From: Prorocentrum cordatum
Taxonomy: Eukaryota > Sar > Dinophyceae > Prorocentrales > Prorocentraceae
Reading direction: 5' to 3'
Assembly: GCA_963575745.1 (NCBI GenBank)
Contig: CAUYUJ010017960.1
Span: 453,204 to 517,203 of the forward strand
Length of the DNA stretch: 64,000 nucleotides
Below the pieces are notes generated by a model. It was not told where the DNA came from, made no database searches, and saw only the letters and a list, made by a program, of their open reading frames with translations. The first letter of the stretch is position 1; every line of letters begins with the position of its first letter. The position numbers and the translations under genes are program-made. Positions 52,914 through 64,000 of the stretch are shown here, in pieces.

Positions 52914-53150
52914 TCAGATCTTCGAAGTTCGTAGTCCGCCTAGGGCCCGCGCGAGGCTGGACAGGGCGCCGCTGATCTCCGACCCGAGGTACTGCAAGTT
53001 CTCCTCCGAGAGGCCCACGTCTTGCAAGGAAGGCAGGAGGTCTGGGACCTCCTGGCCGCCGGCGCCCTCCCGGTCCGAGCAATGATCCTGGTCGTCCATC
53101 CGTCCGTTCCTTACGAGCAATTCCTGAAGACAGGGCCAAGACGTGGACAT
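52914..53150 (-). CDS. Small protein or last exon, 78 residues
   Basis: Complete frame from ATG (MSTSWPCLQELLVRNGRMDD) to TGA with natural acidic composition and a helical C-terminus (SGALSSLARALGGLRTSKI). A diverged copy of the C-terminal part lies at 52,636-52,710 on the same strand (SALSGLAKAVGGRRRRFDI, then TGA), where stop and frame are conserved. Retention of frame between the copies argues for real coding. Function is unknown. Confidence 0.4.
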   Translation of the reverse strand: MSTSWPCLQELLVRNGRMDDQDHCSDREGAGGQEVPDLLPSLQDVGLSEENLQYLGSEISGALSSLARALGGLRTSKI

Positions 53151-53369
53151 ATTCGAGCGAGGAGAAATCGGAAACCTCTGAGATCCGGCGGCTCTGGAGG
53201 ATGCATCGGGCGCCGCGGCCTTGTCAGAGCGTTCCGAAACGCTCTGAGAGCGTTCTGGAAGGCTCTAGAACGGATGCATCCTCGTCCTAGCCCCATCCAA
53301 CTCCTCCCTCTGGCACGCCCAAGCGTGTCAGCAGGGCGGGCCGGGCGCTTCGCCTGAGAATTCCTAAGC

Positions 53370-55770
53370 ATTTATGGCACTGGCCCCTGCAACATGCAAC
53401 AAATGCAAGGTAGGGTGGGGCGGGTCAAAATGTGGTTATCACCGCAGCGCTCAGCACGTTTGTCCTAAAAGCTTGCAGCAATTTCACGGGCGCAAGGGGG
53501 TCGTTTCAACATGTTGCTATCGCTTCAGACAGAGCCGCGCGCATTCGTTTCAAAACTTTGCAACAGTTTGGCGAATGGAGGGGTAAGTCAAAATGTGGCT
53601 CTCACCTCAGCGTCGCGCACATTCACCAACAAGACTGCAACAAATTCACAGATCCACGGGGGTCGTTTTCAAAAAGGGTCTGTCGTCTTCGCGCCGCGCA
53701 GATTCGTCATAAAATTTGCGACCGCCTCTGAGATTGAGTGCGTCTCCTGTGTTAACCATGGGGGATTATCTTCTCAAAGCCTCGCGCGTTCGTGTTGCAA
53801 ACAGTGCAACGACTTCACGGAAGGAACGAGGGCCGTGTTCAAAACTGTGTTCTCGCCTTAGCGCTGCGCGCATCTGACCTAAAAGTTTGCCACCGTTTTG
53901 AAAATTGCAGGCGGACCCTTTTCAAAGCGGAGTTTTCGATTGAGACCTCTTTAGATCTGGAGACAGCACCATCCAACAGACTCGACAACAGTACAAAGGA
54001 ACGGCGTTCCTTATCGACATTGGGCGTTCACTTCAAAGTATGCAATACGTACAAACCCAGGAGCTTGAACAAATGGAACAACTGCATGGATGGAGGGCGG
54101 TCCCACTGTGAAATTGGGGTGTCGCTCGAGTTGTCCTCGATGTGCACGGGTATATGTGAAAACCGCTGCAAGAGTTGCACAGGCGGGGCGGTCCTTCCGA
54201 AACGGGGACGTCGCTGGACACCCCCCGGACCTGTATGAGCATACCTCTTGCGCGCTTCGTTTCTACTCCCTGGGGTGAGGTAAAGCAGATGACGTGCTCC
54301 CGCCAGAAGGGCAGGCCCAAAGGGTGCTCGAAGTTCAGCGCTTCTCGAAGTGGAAAGGGCGGCTCGCAGGGACTTCTGAGAAGGGGTCTCGGGACGATAG
54401 GCTAGTTTCAAGCATCGTTGACGCATCGTTGGGTTACTCTGGTCCTCGTCGTCCTCATCGTCCTCCTCCATCCTGTTTCTTATCAGCAGCTCCCCCCTGT
54501 CGCACCCCCAGACGATTCGGTAATTAGAGCGGGCCATGTGTTTCGCGAATGACTTCCTCGCCACGTATGACCCTGACGCGCAAACTTTGCCACAACTTCA
54601 CGGGTGGAAGGCGGATGCTGGTCAAAATGTGGCCCTCGCCTTGGCGCAGCGCGCACTCGTCTTCAACCCATGCAGCAGCTTCAAGGATGGAAGGCGGTTG
54701 TCTACGAAATGTGGCAATCGCCTCAACGCCGCGCACATTCGTCTGAAAGTGTACAAGCGTTGTTTGATTGAAGGTGGTGTGCTTTTTCAAAATGTAACTC
54801 TCGCCTTAACCGCGCGCGCAGTCGACTTAACCTTATGACAAATTCAAAGATAGAAAGAGTGTCGTTTCCCAGGTGCACCTACCGTCGGGAACTTTTGATT
54901 AGCGTGTCGCGGTGGCAGCCCCGGCGACACGCTATGCCTTGCAAGCGGGTAGCGTGTTGTTCCGCTTCGCGGGGTGGGAGGCTGGGAAAAGCTCGGCACA
55001 TGGACGACTGGGGGCCGCGAATTGGATAGGGTGTCGCGCCAAAGCATGGTGGGCAAGAACCGGTGGATCGACACGCTAAAATCCCGACCGTACCCCCTGA
55101 GCGCCAAGCACACTCGTCTTAAACAAGTTCCAACAGCTTCCAGGATGGAGGAGGGAAGTTAGAATTGCGGCCCTAGCCCTAGCGCCGAGAGCATTTGTTT
55201 TGGATGTGTCGCACTAGCATCAAGGATGGAGGGCGGTTCCTTTTCAAAGTGTGGTCCCAACCGTCACTGAAATCTAGGTTTCAGTGATGGATAATCAGAC
55301 GTGAATATCCATCACCCAAATCTAGATTTAAGCGTTTTGACTTGGGCAAGTCTAAGAACTTCTTACGGATTCTACTTCAATATAATTGTACGTGACTCTA
55401 AATCCAGAATCCAGTTTCTTTCTGTATTTGTCAATAGTCACTTTCAAGAAGGAGCTCTCGCCCTAGCGCCGCGCATTCGATTTTTGAATGCAACGTTCAA
55501 GCCAAAGAGAACTGCTCTTTTTCAATATGGGGCTCTCGCTGGGAACTTTGCGAGATTGGAAACAGAAACAACGTCAACCCATGACCAGAAGTGCAAGCCT
55601 GGAAAACACTTACACGGATGGGGGGGGGGCCATGTTTCGAAAGGGGTATCACGCTGGAAAAAACGTAGAACTGTATGATCGAGCTGCTCTCGCATTCCTG
55701 ATGACGCGCCAAAAGGATGCACGGCAATTCCGCTTCAAACTGGGACCCTCGCAAAAACGGCAGGCCCAAC
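53370..55770. repeat. 81-bp diffuse satellite
   Basis: Diverged units with a period close to 81 bp. Each has CGCGCATTCGT, AAAGTTTGCAACA, TTCACGGATGGAGGGCGG, TTTTCAAAATGTGGCTCTCG and CCTTAGCGCCG, or variants. Units are contiguous at 53,410-53,950 and 54,570-54,840. They are scattered at 54,040-54,200, 55,110-55,270 and 55,440-55,750, with outliers near 50,600-50,700 and 50,820. The period is a multiple of three, so 27-residue repeats (VALALAPRAFVLKVCNNFT-like) are partly open, but stops and frame changes between units argue against a present-day protein. Confidence 0.7.
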
Positions 55771-56094
55771 CGTGCTGGTCTTGCAAGGTGGGGGCATATT
55801 GCCGTGGAAAGGAAAACTTGAAGTAGGGACGCCTGGGGACGGGACTTGGAACGCGAAGGTGCATTACTCTGGTCTTTCTCATCCTCCTCGACCCTGCTCC
55901 TCTTGCCACTGCCTCCTCGCGAATCCTGCGCCTCACCCAGCTCCTTCCTCCTCCTGCTGCTGCTCCTCCTCCTCCTCGCAAAGAAGCCCCAGAAGGCCCC
56001 CACGAAGCACCCAAGACACCCAACAATTGTCCCTCAGAGGTTTCCGAGAAGCCTCCCAAGAGATCCCAACAATGATCCAAGAGGCTTCCGACCG
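55771..56094. other. Spacer with CCTCCT tract
   Basis: 55,880-55,980 is pyrimidine-rich. TTACTCTGGTC (55,863) repeats the phrase at 54,434. 55,980-56,050 has AGCCCCAGAAGGCCC-like words of the CCAAGAGG family. No gene is supported. Confidence 0.45.
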
Positions 56095-56634
56095 TCAACC
56101 CAGTCTCACGGTGGCCGCTGTGCCGAAGGCCACTAGATACCATCTCGGATGAAGCCTGCTTGGGCTCAAGCTCGCTTGCCCCGCCCCCCGGCTCAAGCTG
56201 TGCTCACTTGGACGCCTTTGAGAACACGTGTTCACTTGTTTCTGGACGCTGGGGAATGAATAGCTTCGCTTGCCGGACTTAATGTGACCTACTCCGCAAA
56301 TTCTGCCCCCGAGATCATTCACTTTCATAATCATACCGTTTGCCCGGAGGTGCTGAAGCTCGGGGAACCACTGTACAATGCGTCCTGGTATCGCCACGTT
56401 CTTCGGCATGCTGCTGTATTCCTTGCTATCGGCCTTTCCCCACATGGGGTGGCAGTGGCTAAAGTTTGTGTTCATGGATATGTGCATATTCGAGGCTACG
56501 TTCCTGGTCTTGTCATGGCCGTCCGCCAGTTCTTGACGTTTACGGCACGTGGGATTGCAGAGCGTGTTCTCTTGTCTACGAATACGGGGGCATACCTCAC
56601 ACATCATCTTCGCTGTTGCACGTTGCAATGCCAT
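56095..56634 (-). CDS. Putative Cys-rich zinc-binding protein
   Basis: Complete frame of 179 codons from an ATG (MALQRATAKMMCEVCPRIRR); a second ATG pair lies ten codons in. Residues about 12-31 give C-x2-C-x11-C-x3-C (CEVCPRIRRQENTLCNPTCR), a plausible zinc-binding knuckle, followed by KRQELADGHDKTRNVASNMH and HCHPMWGKADSK. The remainder is basic with no membrane segment. Codon use and composition are close to the coiled-coil and LINE genes rather than the repeats. No SL-like leader was found immediately upstream. The family is unrecognised; nucleic-acid binding is only inferred. Confidence 0.5.
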   Translation of the reverse strand: MALQRATAKMMCEVCPRIRRQENTLCNPTCRKRQELADGHDKTRNVASNMHISMNTNFSHCHPMWGKADSKEYSSMPKNVAIPGRIVQWFPELQHLRANGMIMKVNDLGGRICGVGHIKSGKRSYSFPSVQKQVNTCSQRRPSEHSLSRGAGQASLSPSRLHPRWYLVAFGTAATVRLG

Positions 56635-56649
56635 TCTTCATCATGGTGG

Positions 56650-57345
56650 CGTTGGGCGACGCCTTTAAATACTACGTGGCAATGTTAAAGAGTGTGCAGG
56701 CATGCGCAGTTTGTTCTCGTGGCGTCGGTGTTCAGTGCACCGTGCGCCGCCCCCACCCCCCCGCTGGCGGCCCTACCCCCGCCACCGATGGCCGCATCCA
56801 CCCAACACCTCTGGCCTTCCTCGATCGCGACGCCAACGGCGCTGCGCCAGGCTGCGCAGCTCCAGTGCCGCACTCCCTGGCGGGCGGCATTGCGGCGCAG
56901 GGCGGGGCGTCGGTGGCGGACTTGACACCCGACGCCCTCGGCAAGCATTCCCCTGCCATGGCGGGTCCCGGGCCTGAGCCCCCGGCGCGCCCCTGTGCCG
57001 CTCTGGCAGCTCCCCGATGCGGGCCCCGAGTTTGGCACGCTGGTGGGTCAGTGTTGATGGCTTCGGGCGCAAACTCCTTGAGCTGCACGATCTCTCCGCC
57101 ACTCTTCACACCGCCGCGGCGGGCCCCACTCGCACCGTCGACGGGCCCCCCAAATGCGCCGAGTCCGACCTTCATGCGACTGGTCGGAGCCTCGGGATCG
57201 AAGGCTGTCGATGCTTTTAGACATGGGCCTGGCGCCACCACCTGTCATCCACTTGTGAGGCTACCGAAGATCTTCTGGCATGCTAGCAGCAGAGGCCGCG
57301 CCCCCGCTCTTGGCCAGGCGTGCCAACGCCGCCTGTGACTCGGCA
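56650..57345. other. GC-rich region with overlapping open frames
   Basis: Both strands are open for 150-290 codons, which in GC-rich DNA is weak evidence. The minus-strand frame 56,732-57,241 (GGVKSGGEIVQLKEFAPEAI, INTDPPACQ) is the more protein-like. No motif or start signal decides between them. Confidence 0.3.
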
Positions 57346-57354
57346 AGGGCGGCC

Positions 57355-58135
57355 GCCAGAAGGAGGAGGAAGACGAGGAGGAGGAGGAGGAGGAGGAGGA
57401 GGAGGACGAGGGGGAGGAGGAGGAGGAAGAGGAGAAACGGGGGCGAAGAGGAACGGGAAACGAAGGAGGACAAAGCTTCCTCTGCGGTGTGTGTGTGTGT
57501 GTGTGTGAGTGTGTGAGCGTGTGAGTGTGAGTGTGTGTGTGGTGTGTGTGGTGTGTGTGGTGTGTGTGTGTGGTGTGTGTGGTGTGTGTGTTGTGTGTTG
57601 TGTGTTGTGTGTTGTGTGTTGTGTGTTGTGTGTTGTGTGTTGTGTGTTGTGTGTTGTGTGTTGTGTGTTGTGTGTTGTGTGTTGTGTGTGTGTGTGTGCG
57701 CGTGCGTGTGCGTGCGCGTGTGCGGTGTGCGTGTGCGTGTGCGTTGTGCGTTGTGCGTGTGCGTGTGCGTGTGCGTGTGCGTGTGCGTTGTGCGTTGTGC
57801 GTTGTGCGTGTGCGCGTGCGTGTGCGCGTGGGTGTGTGTGTGGGTGTGTGTGCGCGTGCGTGTGCGTGCGCGTGTGCGGTGTGCGTGTGCGTGTGCGTTG
57901 TGCGTTGTGCGTGTGCGTGTGCGTGTGCGCGTGCGTGCGCGTGCGCGAGCGCGTGTGCGTGTGCGTGTGCGCGTGCGTGTGCGCGTGCGCGTGCGTCTGC
58001 GCGTGTGTGTGCGCGTGGCGGGTAGTGGATGTTGGCTGTTCGCGGTGGCTGTGTGCGTGTGCGTGTGCGTGTGCGTGTGCGTGTGCGTGTGCGTGTGCGT
58101 GTGCGTGTGCGTGTGCGTGTGCGTGTGCGTGTGCG

Positions 58136-58170
<35 letters not shown>

Positions 58171-58290
58171 CACGGGGGGGGGTGGCGGGGTCGGGGTGGG
58201 TGGGTGGGGGGTGTGGGAGAGAACGGGCCCCACGGAAAGGGGAGGAGGAGCTGAAGGAGGAGGAGGAGGACACATAAGAAGGAGAGAAAG
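57355..58290. repeat. (GGA)n then (GT)n/(TGTGTTG)n/(GTGC)n tract
   Basis: 57,360-57,440 is AGGAGGAGG. 57,488-58,170 is TG-rich and moves from GTGTGT to TGTGTTG heptamers and then CGTGTG/CGTGCG hexamers, ending in GGGG runs. Cys/Val and His/Thr/Arg frames of up to 390 codons are artefacts. Alternating purine-pyrimidine runs like this can adopt Z-DNA. Confidence 0.95.
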
Positions 58291-58488
58291 AAGAAAATGG
58301 CGAAGAGCACAGGGAAGAAGAAAAGGACGCCGCGGAGGAGGGCCCCCCCCCGCCTCCGCTTCCTGGCCGCCAGGTTCGGGGCGGTGCCCGTCCACAGCAT
58401 CTGGGCGCGAATCGGCCGCCAGGTCAGGCCGCTCGTCGTGGGCCACCTGGGCGAAGGAGGGGGCCGACGGGGGGGGGGCCCGCAGGGC

Positions 58489-58615
58489 AGGATAGCAAAG
58501 GGTGGGGTAGAAACATCAGCTCACATAGCCAATGATCCTGGCGCCCCCTGGCACCGAGGGGCGCCCATGCACCGAGGAATGGGCTCGGTTGCGGGGCGGA
58601 AGCCAGCTGCGTGCA
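58489..58615 (+). repeat. Dispersed repeat R125, copy 2
   Basis: Same ordered words as 33,222-33,347: GGATAGCAAA, AGCTCACATAGC, CCTGGCGCC, GGCGCCCATGCA, TGCAGCA. Both copies are preceded by G-rich sequence. Confidence 0.5.
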
Positions 58616-59060
58616 GCAGAATTCCCAACCCATACCCCGATCCCTATCCTACCCTTTCGTTCGGTCCGATAGGAGACGAACGACCACGGTCCGGATTTGC
58701 TTGCGATGATGACGAGGAGGAGGAGGCGGAGGAGGAGGAGGAGGAGGAGGCGGAGCGTGTTTACGAAATTCTCAAGCCCTTGCCGAGCCACTCTCCTCGC
58801 CCAAGCCGGAGCAAGCACTTCCTGAGTGAGGCAAATTGCGGCGGCGTGTCCTGTCAAAGGCGCCGCGTTTTCGGGAGCGGCCAAGAGGGGGGCGTCCAAG
58901 AGGGGGGGGCGCAAATCATGACCGGCGGCACGTGCGCGGCCCAGCGGGGGTGCCTGGGACGTAATGAAATAAGAAGAGGCGCCATGAAATCTGAGGAAAA
59001 ATCATGGCCCGCGCCATGAAATCCACCCCCCTAGTCATCGCCCCCCTCTTTTCCGCTCCC
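58616..59060. other. Spacer with GAGGAG tract
   Basis: 58,705-58,760 is GAGGAGGAG. The plus-strand frame through it (58,297-59,019) joins unrelated repeats and is not convincing. No gene is supported. Confidence 0.4.
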
Positions 59061-59585
59061 GACGTTTTACCGTGCTGCTGGCCATCGTGAGGAATACCTT
59101 CCCGAAGTGCATTTCCATGCAATCCTTCCCGTCGAAGGCCAAAGACATGGAGTTGACCTCGTGGTGCTCATCGACTGGGTCAGGCTCCAGGCGTGGCTCG
59201 GGTAGGCAGGCCGTCGTCGCCGGGCCTGCTCCTCATCGGGCGCCTCCGTGGTCGCTGCGCTTCTGTCGCCTCTGGAGCCGGGCACCGTCTGCACGAGTGG
59301 GTGACCAGCGCCTTGATGCCCCATCGTTTTTTGCGACTTGCGCTTGCCATAGTGGTGGATGGCCTCTTTGCAGCGATTCCGGAGCTCATTCGCGTACTTC
59401 CTGCGCGTGGCCTTTCGCGGCGGCTCTGCCTGCCGGGGGTGCCCTACACCACGTGGCCCGTCGACGCGACGAACGCCCCCTCGAGAGGCACCTCCATGCT
59501 AGCTTTCTTGAGGAAGGCCAAGTCCTTGCAGCGGTCGAATGTTAGGTCGTTTGTTGACGTCTCAGCACCTGCCAGCCCTAGGTGA
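59061..59585 (-). pseudogene. Decayed coding remnant
   Basis: Protein-like stretches appear in different minus-strand frames with stops between them: AGAETSTNDLTFDRCKDLAF near 59,560, then KASMEVPLEGAFVASTGH, and DEHHEVNSMSLAFDGKDCME near 59,130. They could be exons separated by short introns or a frameshifted gene; I could not find splice borders joining all of them. No family is recognised. Confidence 0.3.
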
Positions 59586-60430
59586 TGGCGCTAGATCAGG
59601 GGGGAAAGTGGCGGGAAAGGTGCGACTGCGATGCCGCTGGGACAAATCCTACAGGAGCCACCGCGCAGCTCGAGCTACTTGTCCTCTGCCGACTGTGCTC
59701 GACTGCGTAGGTGGTGCATTGTGCGGCGAGGCTCTGGCGAGCTGGCGGCTGTTCCTCCTGAGCGGGCAGGGTGCGCTTCCACCTCGCGTATCAAAGGCTT
59801 CGCCAGTGCTGAACTTGCTGAAATTGTCGGGCTTGTTGGCCGTTGCGCAGAGCTGGTGGCTTGCCCTCCTTGCCAAGCAGGGAGATCTTCCATCGTCCGC
59901 GTTGTCGACCTCGCCGGTTCGATACTTGTCGTTGGCTAGAGTGTCGACTCTGCTGCGGCAGCTGCTAGACTCTCCTCCTTCTCCACTTTTGCTGCCAATG
60001 TCACCTCCTCATGTTCCTTCCGCCCCGCTTTTTGATCAGTGGTTCCTTGTCCTGCGCCGCGTCGATCGTAGACCTCGCCGATGACGGGGGCCTCCCTCGT
60101 AGCGGCTGCTGGCCCCATTCAACATGGAGGCGTAGCGGGCGCCGTCGGTTGCGCCGTTGATGCTGAGCTCGGCCTGCCCTGGGTCGGTCTCGCTGGCAGT
60201 GCCAGTGCCATTTTTCAGGTGGGGGCTTCATCTGCCTCGCTGGGCTGGAGGCCTCCCCTGCCCCTTTGCTTCCCTCCGAATGGCCATGTCTGTTCTGGGC
60301 TGAGAGATGCCGGTTGCCTCTCAACCCTGTGCCCTTAGCGGCGAGGCCGAGTCCACCGTGAAGATGGCGACTCCTGGCATGGCTGAAGTGGGTGACGCGA
60401 GGACGGCTGACCTTCTGCACGGGGTTGGCG
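59586..60430. other. GC-rich stretch, no supported gene
   Basis: Both strands are widely open and none stands out. Possibly intronic sequence between the coding-like remnants on either side. Confidence 0.3.
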
Positions 60431-61090
60431 TCATTGTCGGCCTTGGCGAGGCAGGTGGCGGCGGTGGCGCGCTCGTGCCTTATGCAAGTGGCGCGGGTGG
60501 ATATTTCCCTGAAGGTGTCTGCGGTGCTGCTCTGCGCGTTGGCGTTGTAGATCTATCAATACTGGTGGCGCCCGCACGGTGTTCTGGATCTGCTCTTGTA
60601 AGCTCGTGACCACCACCGCCATCAGGCTCATCATGGCTCGCATAGGCTGCATAAGGGCGGCCAGCATGTGCGCCACCACCGCTTCCAGAGGAGAGCCCTG
60701 TGGTGTCGGCGGCCGTTGCGCACGCCAGCAGCCTGCTCGGCACGCGGCGACGATGCCAACGAGAACTGTCGGTAGCCTGCTGCGTGGACCTGGGCGAAGT
60801 GAGAGGGCGATGTCGCACGGTTCCTCCTTGACGGCCACGTCCTCGTCGGCGGCCACCGCCGGCGCGGTGAGCGCGATCCCGCCACCTCTGGTTTGGCCGT
60901 AGAGCATGCTCAGCGATTTTTGCCCGTGACGTAATGTTCCTTGAACTTGTCGGTGTTGCTCTTCCGCGCTTCTGCCCTTGCCTTTAGCTTCCTGTCCCCA
61001 CGGTCGCAATACCTCATCTGCTGGTCGTACGGCTCGACTGCCTGCAGCGTGATTCGTCGTCTAAAGTTTGCATGCGATCTCACTGGTGTC
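60431..61090 (-). pseudogene. Coding-like remnant with a frame change
   Basis: Minus strand: NFRRRITLQAVEPYDQQMRY then CDRGDRKLKARAEARKSNTD ends in a stop (KNR*) near 60,925. A second frame then reads TAPAVAADEDVAVKEEPCDI and a hydrophobic helix HMLAALMQPMRAMMSLMAVV. Both stretches look like protein, so one frameshift or an intron near 60,925 would join them. CA|GTGAGAT at about 61,083 is a possible GT donor of a preceding exon (61,397-61,083, with CGCGVKFDMQHAHRPSC). Function is unknown. Confidence 0.3.
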
Positions 61091-61728
61091 CTCCTTCATT
61101 TGGCTGGATCTGGCTGGGGCTGCCAGAATCCTGATGTCCTCCGCGATCTTCTTCACACGACGCTCGGCTCTGCCACGGCCATCCCCTCGATGGTAGGATA
61201 TCATTATGCTGTTGCTCGGCGGCTCTATTGGACGTCGCAGAACTGCTGCCCTCGCCGTTCTTGTTATTGCATTTGCCGTTGCTTTTGTCCGGTTGCGTGG
61301 GCTGGCGATGGCTTGCCTTGCGCTGCGAACCGCAGCTGGGGCGGTGCGCGTGCTGCATGTCGAACTTGACGCCGCAGCCGCATGCCAAGTTTGCCAAAGA
61401 CTAACGGCGCTCCGCCAGCAACTGCGCCGCGCTGCTGACCCTGAGCTTGCCCTCGCCTCTGTTCGTCGTTGTCGCTGGCGTCGGTGCCAAGCTGGCTCGG
61501 CCCAGCAAGCCGCGGCGCTACCTGCGGCACCCGCACGATGCGGGGGAAGAAGGAACGAAAACGAAGGCCTCCCCGCTGCGAAGGCCGCTAGCGCGGCCGC
61601 AGTGCCGCAACCCGCAGCAAGGGACACGGAGGCGCCGATGGCCCCCTGCCGCGAGTATCGCGTGGCCACGCGGCGCGCGTGCGTAAGCCCGGCCTCCTGG
61701 GCGACCGATCGCGATCGATCGCACAAGA

Positions 61729-63820
61729 GAGCGCGTTTCACGGACGCTTGCCTTGGGAATCTTCGGCGGCGTGTTTCCAACCGGGGGGTGGGCCCCCCCC
61801 CAACACTCGGCGCCGTCAATCAGAATCAGGGGGGCCCTAATCCCCCGCTTCCACGGGGGGGGTCCAAAAACCCCACCACCCCACCCCACGTCCACGGCGC
61901 CGGCGCCGGCGCTGGCTGCTGGCGGCCACCAACAGCGCCGACGGCGGGGACGCAGCGACGATGACCAGAGAGGGCCAAGGGGGAGAGGGGCGGGGGGGTT
62001 CAAGCCCCCCCCCCTCGCGCCGGCGCCAGCGCTGGCGTTGGCGGCGGCCAGCAGCGCCGACGGCAGGGACGCAGCGACGATGTCCAGAGGAGCCCAGAGG
62101 CCGCTAGGCGAATACCCAAATCGCCATATCGAGCCCTCGCCCCCCAGAAGCCACCGAGAGGTCCTTGGGAAGTTGCACGAGGCTTCACACATGATCCTCA
62201 GACGCCCCCGAGACCCTTCTGACGAGACCTCAAAAGGCATCCATGAGAACTCTGACCCAAAGCCAAAACACGGTGGCGGGAAGAGCCGAAGGCAACACCA
62301 CCACCACAACCACGACCACAAACCACCACACCACCACCACCAACCCCGGCACCACCACCACCACAATCAACACAGCCCACCACCACTAAAACCACTACAA
62401 CCACCACGATCACCAGAAACCACTACACCACCACCACCACCAAAAACGCCACCGCCACCAGCGCCACCACAACCCACCACAACCCACCACGACCACCACC
62501 ACAACCACCACAAACCACCACACCATTACCACCACCATCATCAAGATCACCACCACCACAAAAATCAACGCAACCCACCACCACCACAAACCATCATACC
62601 ACTACCACCACAAACACCACCACTGCCACCACCACCACCACCGACCACCCACCACCCACCACCACCAACAGCACCGCTACCAGCAGCACCAGCACCATCA
62701 CCAACACCATAGCCCACCACCACCACCACAAACAACCACACCACCACCACCACCACCGCTACAACCACCACCACCACCACCATACCACAACACAACCACC
62801 ACCACAGCCACCACCACACCACCACCACCACCACCAGCACCACCTCCACAAACCACCATGACCACCACCGCCACCACCAACAACACTACAAACCACCACC
62901 ACCACCACCACACCACCACCACCACCACAACCCACCACCACCACCACCACCACAACCCACCACCACCACCACAAACCACCACAACCACCACCACCACCAA
63001 ACCGCGGCCACCACCACCACAACCACCACAAACCCCCACCACAACCACAACCACCGCCACCACCACCACCAGAACCAACACCACCACAACCACCACCACA
63101 ACAAACCACCACCACCAACACCACCACAATTACAACCACCGCCACCATCACCACCACAACCCACCACCACCGCAACCACGACCGCCACCACAACCACCAC
63201 GACAAACCACCACCGCCACCACCACCACCACCACCTCAACCCACCGCCACCACAACCACCAACATCACCACCAGAAACCACCACCACTACTGCCACCACC
63301 ACCACCACCACCGCCACCACTACCACCACAATCTGCCACCACAACCACCACAACAACCACCACCACTACCAACAACCACCACACCACTACCACCACCACA
63401 GACCACCACCACCACCACCACCACCACCTCAGAAGGGCCCCCAGAGACGCCCAAGAGGCGCCCTGGTGTCACGAATGCCCTTCAGAGGGCCCCGAGAGCC
63501 CTCCGACGAGACCCCGCGAGGCATCCAGTAGGTTTCTGACCCAAAACCACAGCACCGTGGCGGAGCGTCGTCGTCGTCGTCGTCATCATCATCGTCGTCG
63601 CCGTCGTCCTCGTCGACGCTCCCCGCCGTGGCCACCCGCCTCCGCAGGCGCCGGCGCCGACCCAGAAAAAGAAGTCGTCGTCCCCGCCGCCGCTTCCAGC
63701 CGCCGCCGACGCAGGCGCCGGCCCGAGAAGAGGGAGAGAGGAGAAAGTAGGGGAGGAGGGGGTGGGGTTCCAGTTCCGAACCCCCCCCGTCCCTCCAAGC
63801 GACCACAGAACGCGCTCTTT
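61729..63820 (+). mobile_element. CCA-core TIR element, copy 3 (largest)
   Basis: Left end AGAGAGCGCGTTTCACGGAC (61,729-61,748); the right end in complement reads GGAAAGAGCGCGTTCTGTGG (63,822-63,803). Inner flanks CTTGCCTTGGGAATCTTCGG, CACTCGGCGCCGTCAATCAG, GACCCAGAAAAAGAAGTCGT and GAGAAGAGGGAGAGAGG match copies 1 and 2. The core (62,290-63,430) is over 1.1 kb of CCA/CAA repeat. Copy 3 also has an internal pair of segments sharing GAGGCATCCA...CTGACCCAAA...CACGGTGGCG (ends at 62,281 and near 63,562) that flank the core. There is no transposase. Confidence 0.7.
62290..63430. repeat. (CCA)n/(CCACAA)n core of copy 3
   Basis: CCACCACCA with CAACCA, CCGCCA and TCACCA variants over about 1.1 kb. 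Poly-Thr/His and poly-Val/Gly/Trp frames are artefacts. Confidence 0.95.
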
Positions 63821-63904
63821 CCACGAAGCGCGAGCGATCAAGGGCGATGATCGGCCCCGCTCAACACGGGCCAATTGCGGGCAGAGAGTGTCCGCAAATG
63901 GCTT

Positions 63905-63970
63905 CCTCAGCCTCCTCCTCCTCCTCCTCCTCCTCCTCCTCCTCCTCCTCCTCCTCCTCCTCCTCCTCCT
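63905..63970. repeat. (CTC)n microsatellite
   Basis: About twenty CTC units near the right edge of the window, outside the right end of copy 3. Confidence 0.95.
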
Positions 63971-64000
63971 GGGGGGGTGCGGGGTTCCTGGGGGATCGGA

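Noticed and set aside
57245-58446. His/Thr-rich and Cys/Val-rich frames of 240-390 codons
   Set aside because: They are translations of GT, TGTGTTG and GTGC repeats on either strand.

Overview
The window looks like nuclear DNA of a dinoflagellate; the genus cannot be fixed from sequence alone. Four things support this. (1) Sequences resembling the 22-nt dinoflagellate spliced leader (SL) sit just upstream of minus-strand genes at about 1.78, 3.51, 11.52, 18.44, 21.32 and 22.67 kb, as expected of reinserted trans-spliced transcripts. (2) Two introns that restore reading frames use GC-AG and GA-AG borders, which are common in dinoflagellates. (3) There are blocks of degenerate CCCTAAA/CCCTAA telomere-type repeats. 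(4) Nearly every believable gene is on the minus strand, as in unidirectional dinoflagellate gene blocks. Most of the window is simple and tandem repeat, so many long open frames here are low-complexity artefacts.

Layout. 0.8-4.6 kb: an intact coiled-coil gene with an SL-bearing leader, an inverted minisatellite and a coding-like stretch. 4.7-10.8 kb: a subtelomere-like composite of three telomeric blocks, two related 1-kb modules with small hairpins, and a 1.26-kb terminal-inverted-repeat (TIR) insertion whose empty site survives in the second module. 10.8-21.4 kb: a zinc-finger gene, then a large SF1-type helicase gene, then a shortened chimeric pseudogene copy of it. These are separated by arrays of a CCCGAACGACTCAC minisatellite and end at a 100-base assembly gap (21,401-21,500). 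21.7-28.8 kb: SL-bearing ORFs and a decayed LINE with ORF1, endonuclease and reverse transcriptase. 29.8-31.2 kb: an uncharacterised gene. 32-45 kb: purine tracts, 84-bp, 152-bp and 77-bp tandem arrays, long GA and CGG tracts, and two copies of a TIR element with a CCA-repeat core. 45-48 kb: a membrane-protein gene with a small GA-AG intron and a 26-residue-repeat protein. 48-58 kb: CAT, GT and CTC microsatellites, an 81-bp diffuse satellite and small ORFs. 58-64 kb: a decaying coding region and the third, largest CCA-core TIR element.

No metabolic operon or functional pathway is visible. The shared theme is mobility: retroposed SL-tagged genes, a LINE, TIR elements that seem to carry simple-repeat cores, and introner-like introns. 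All family assignments come from reading motifs, without database searches.
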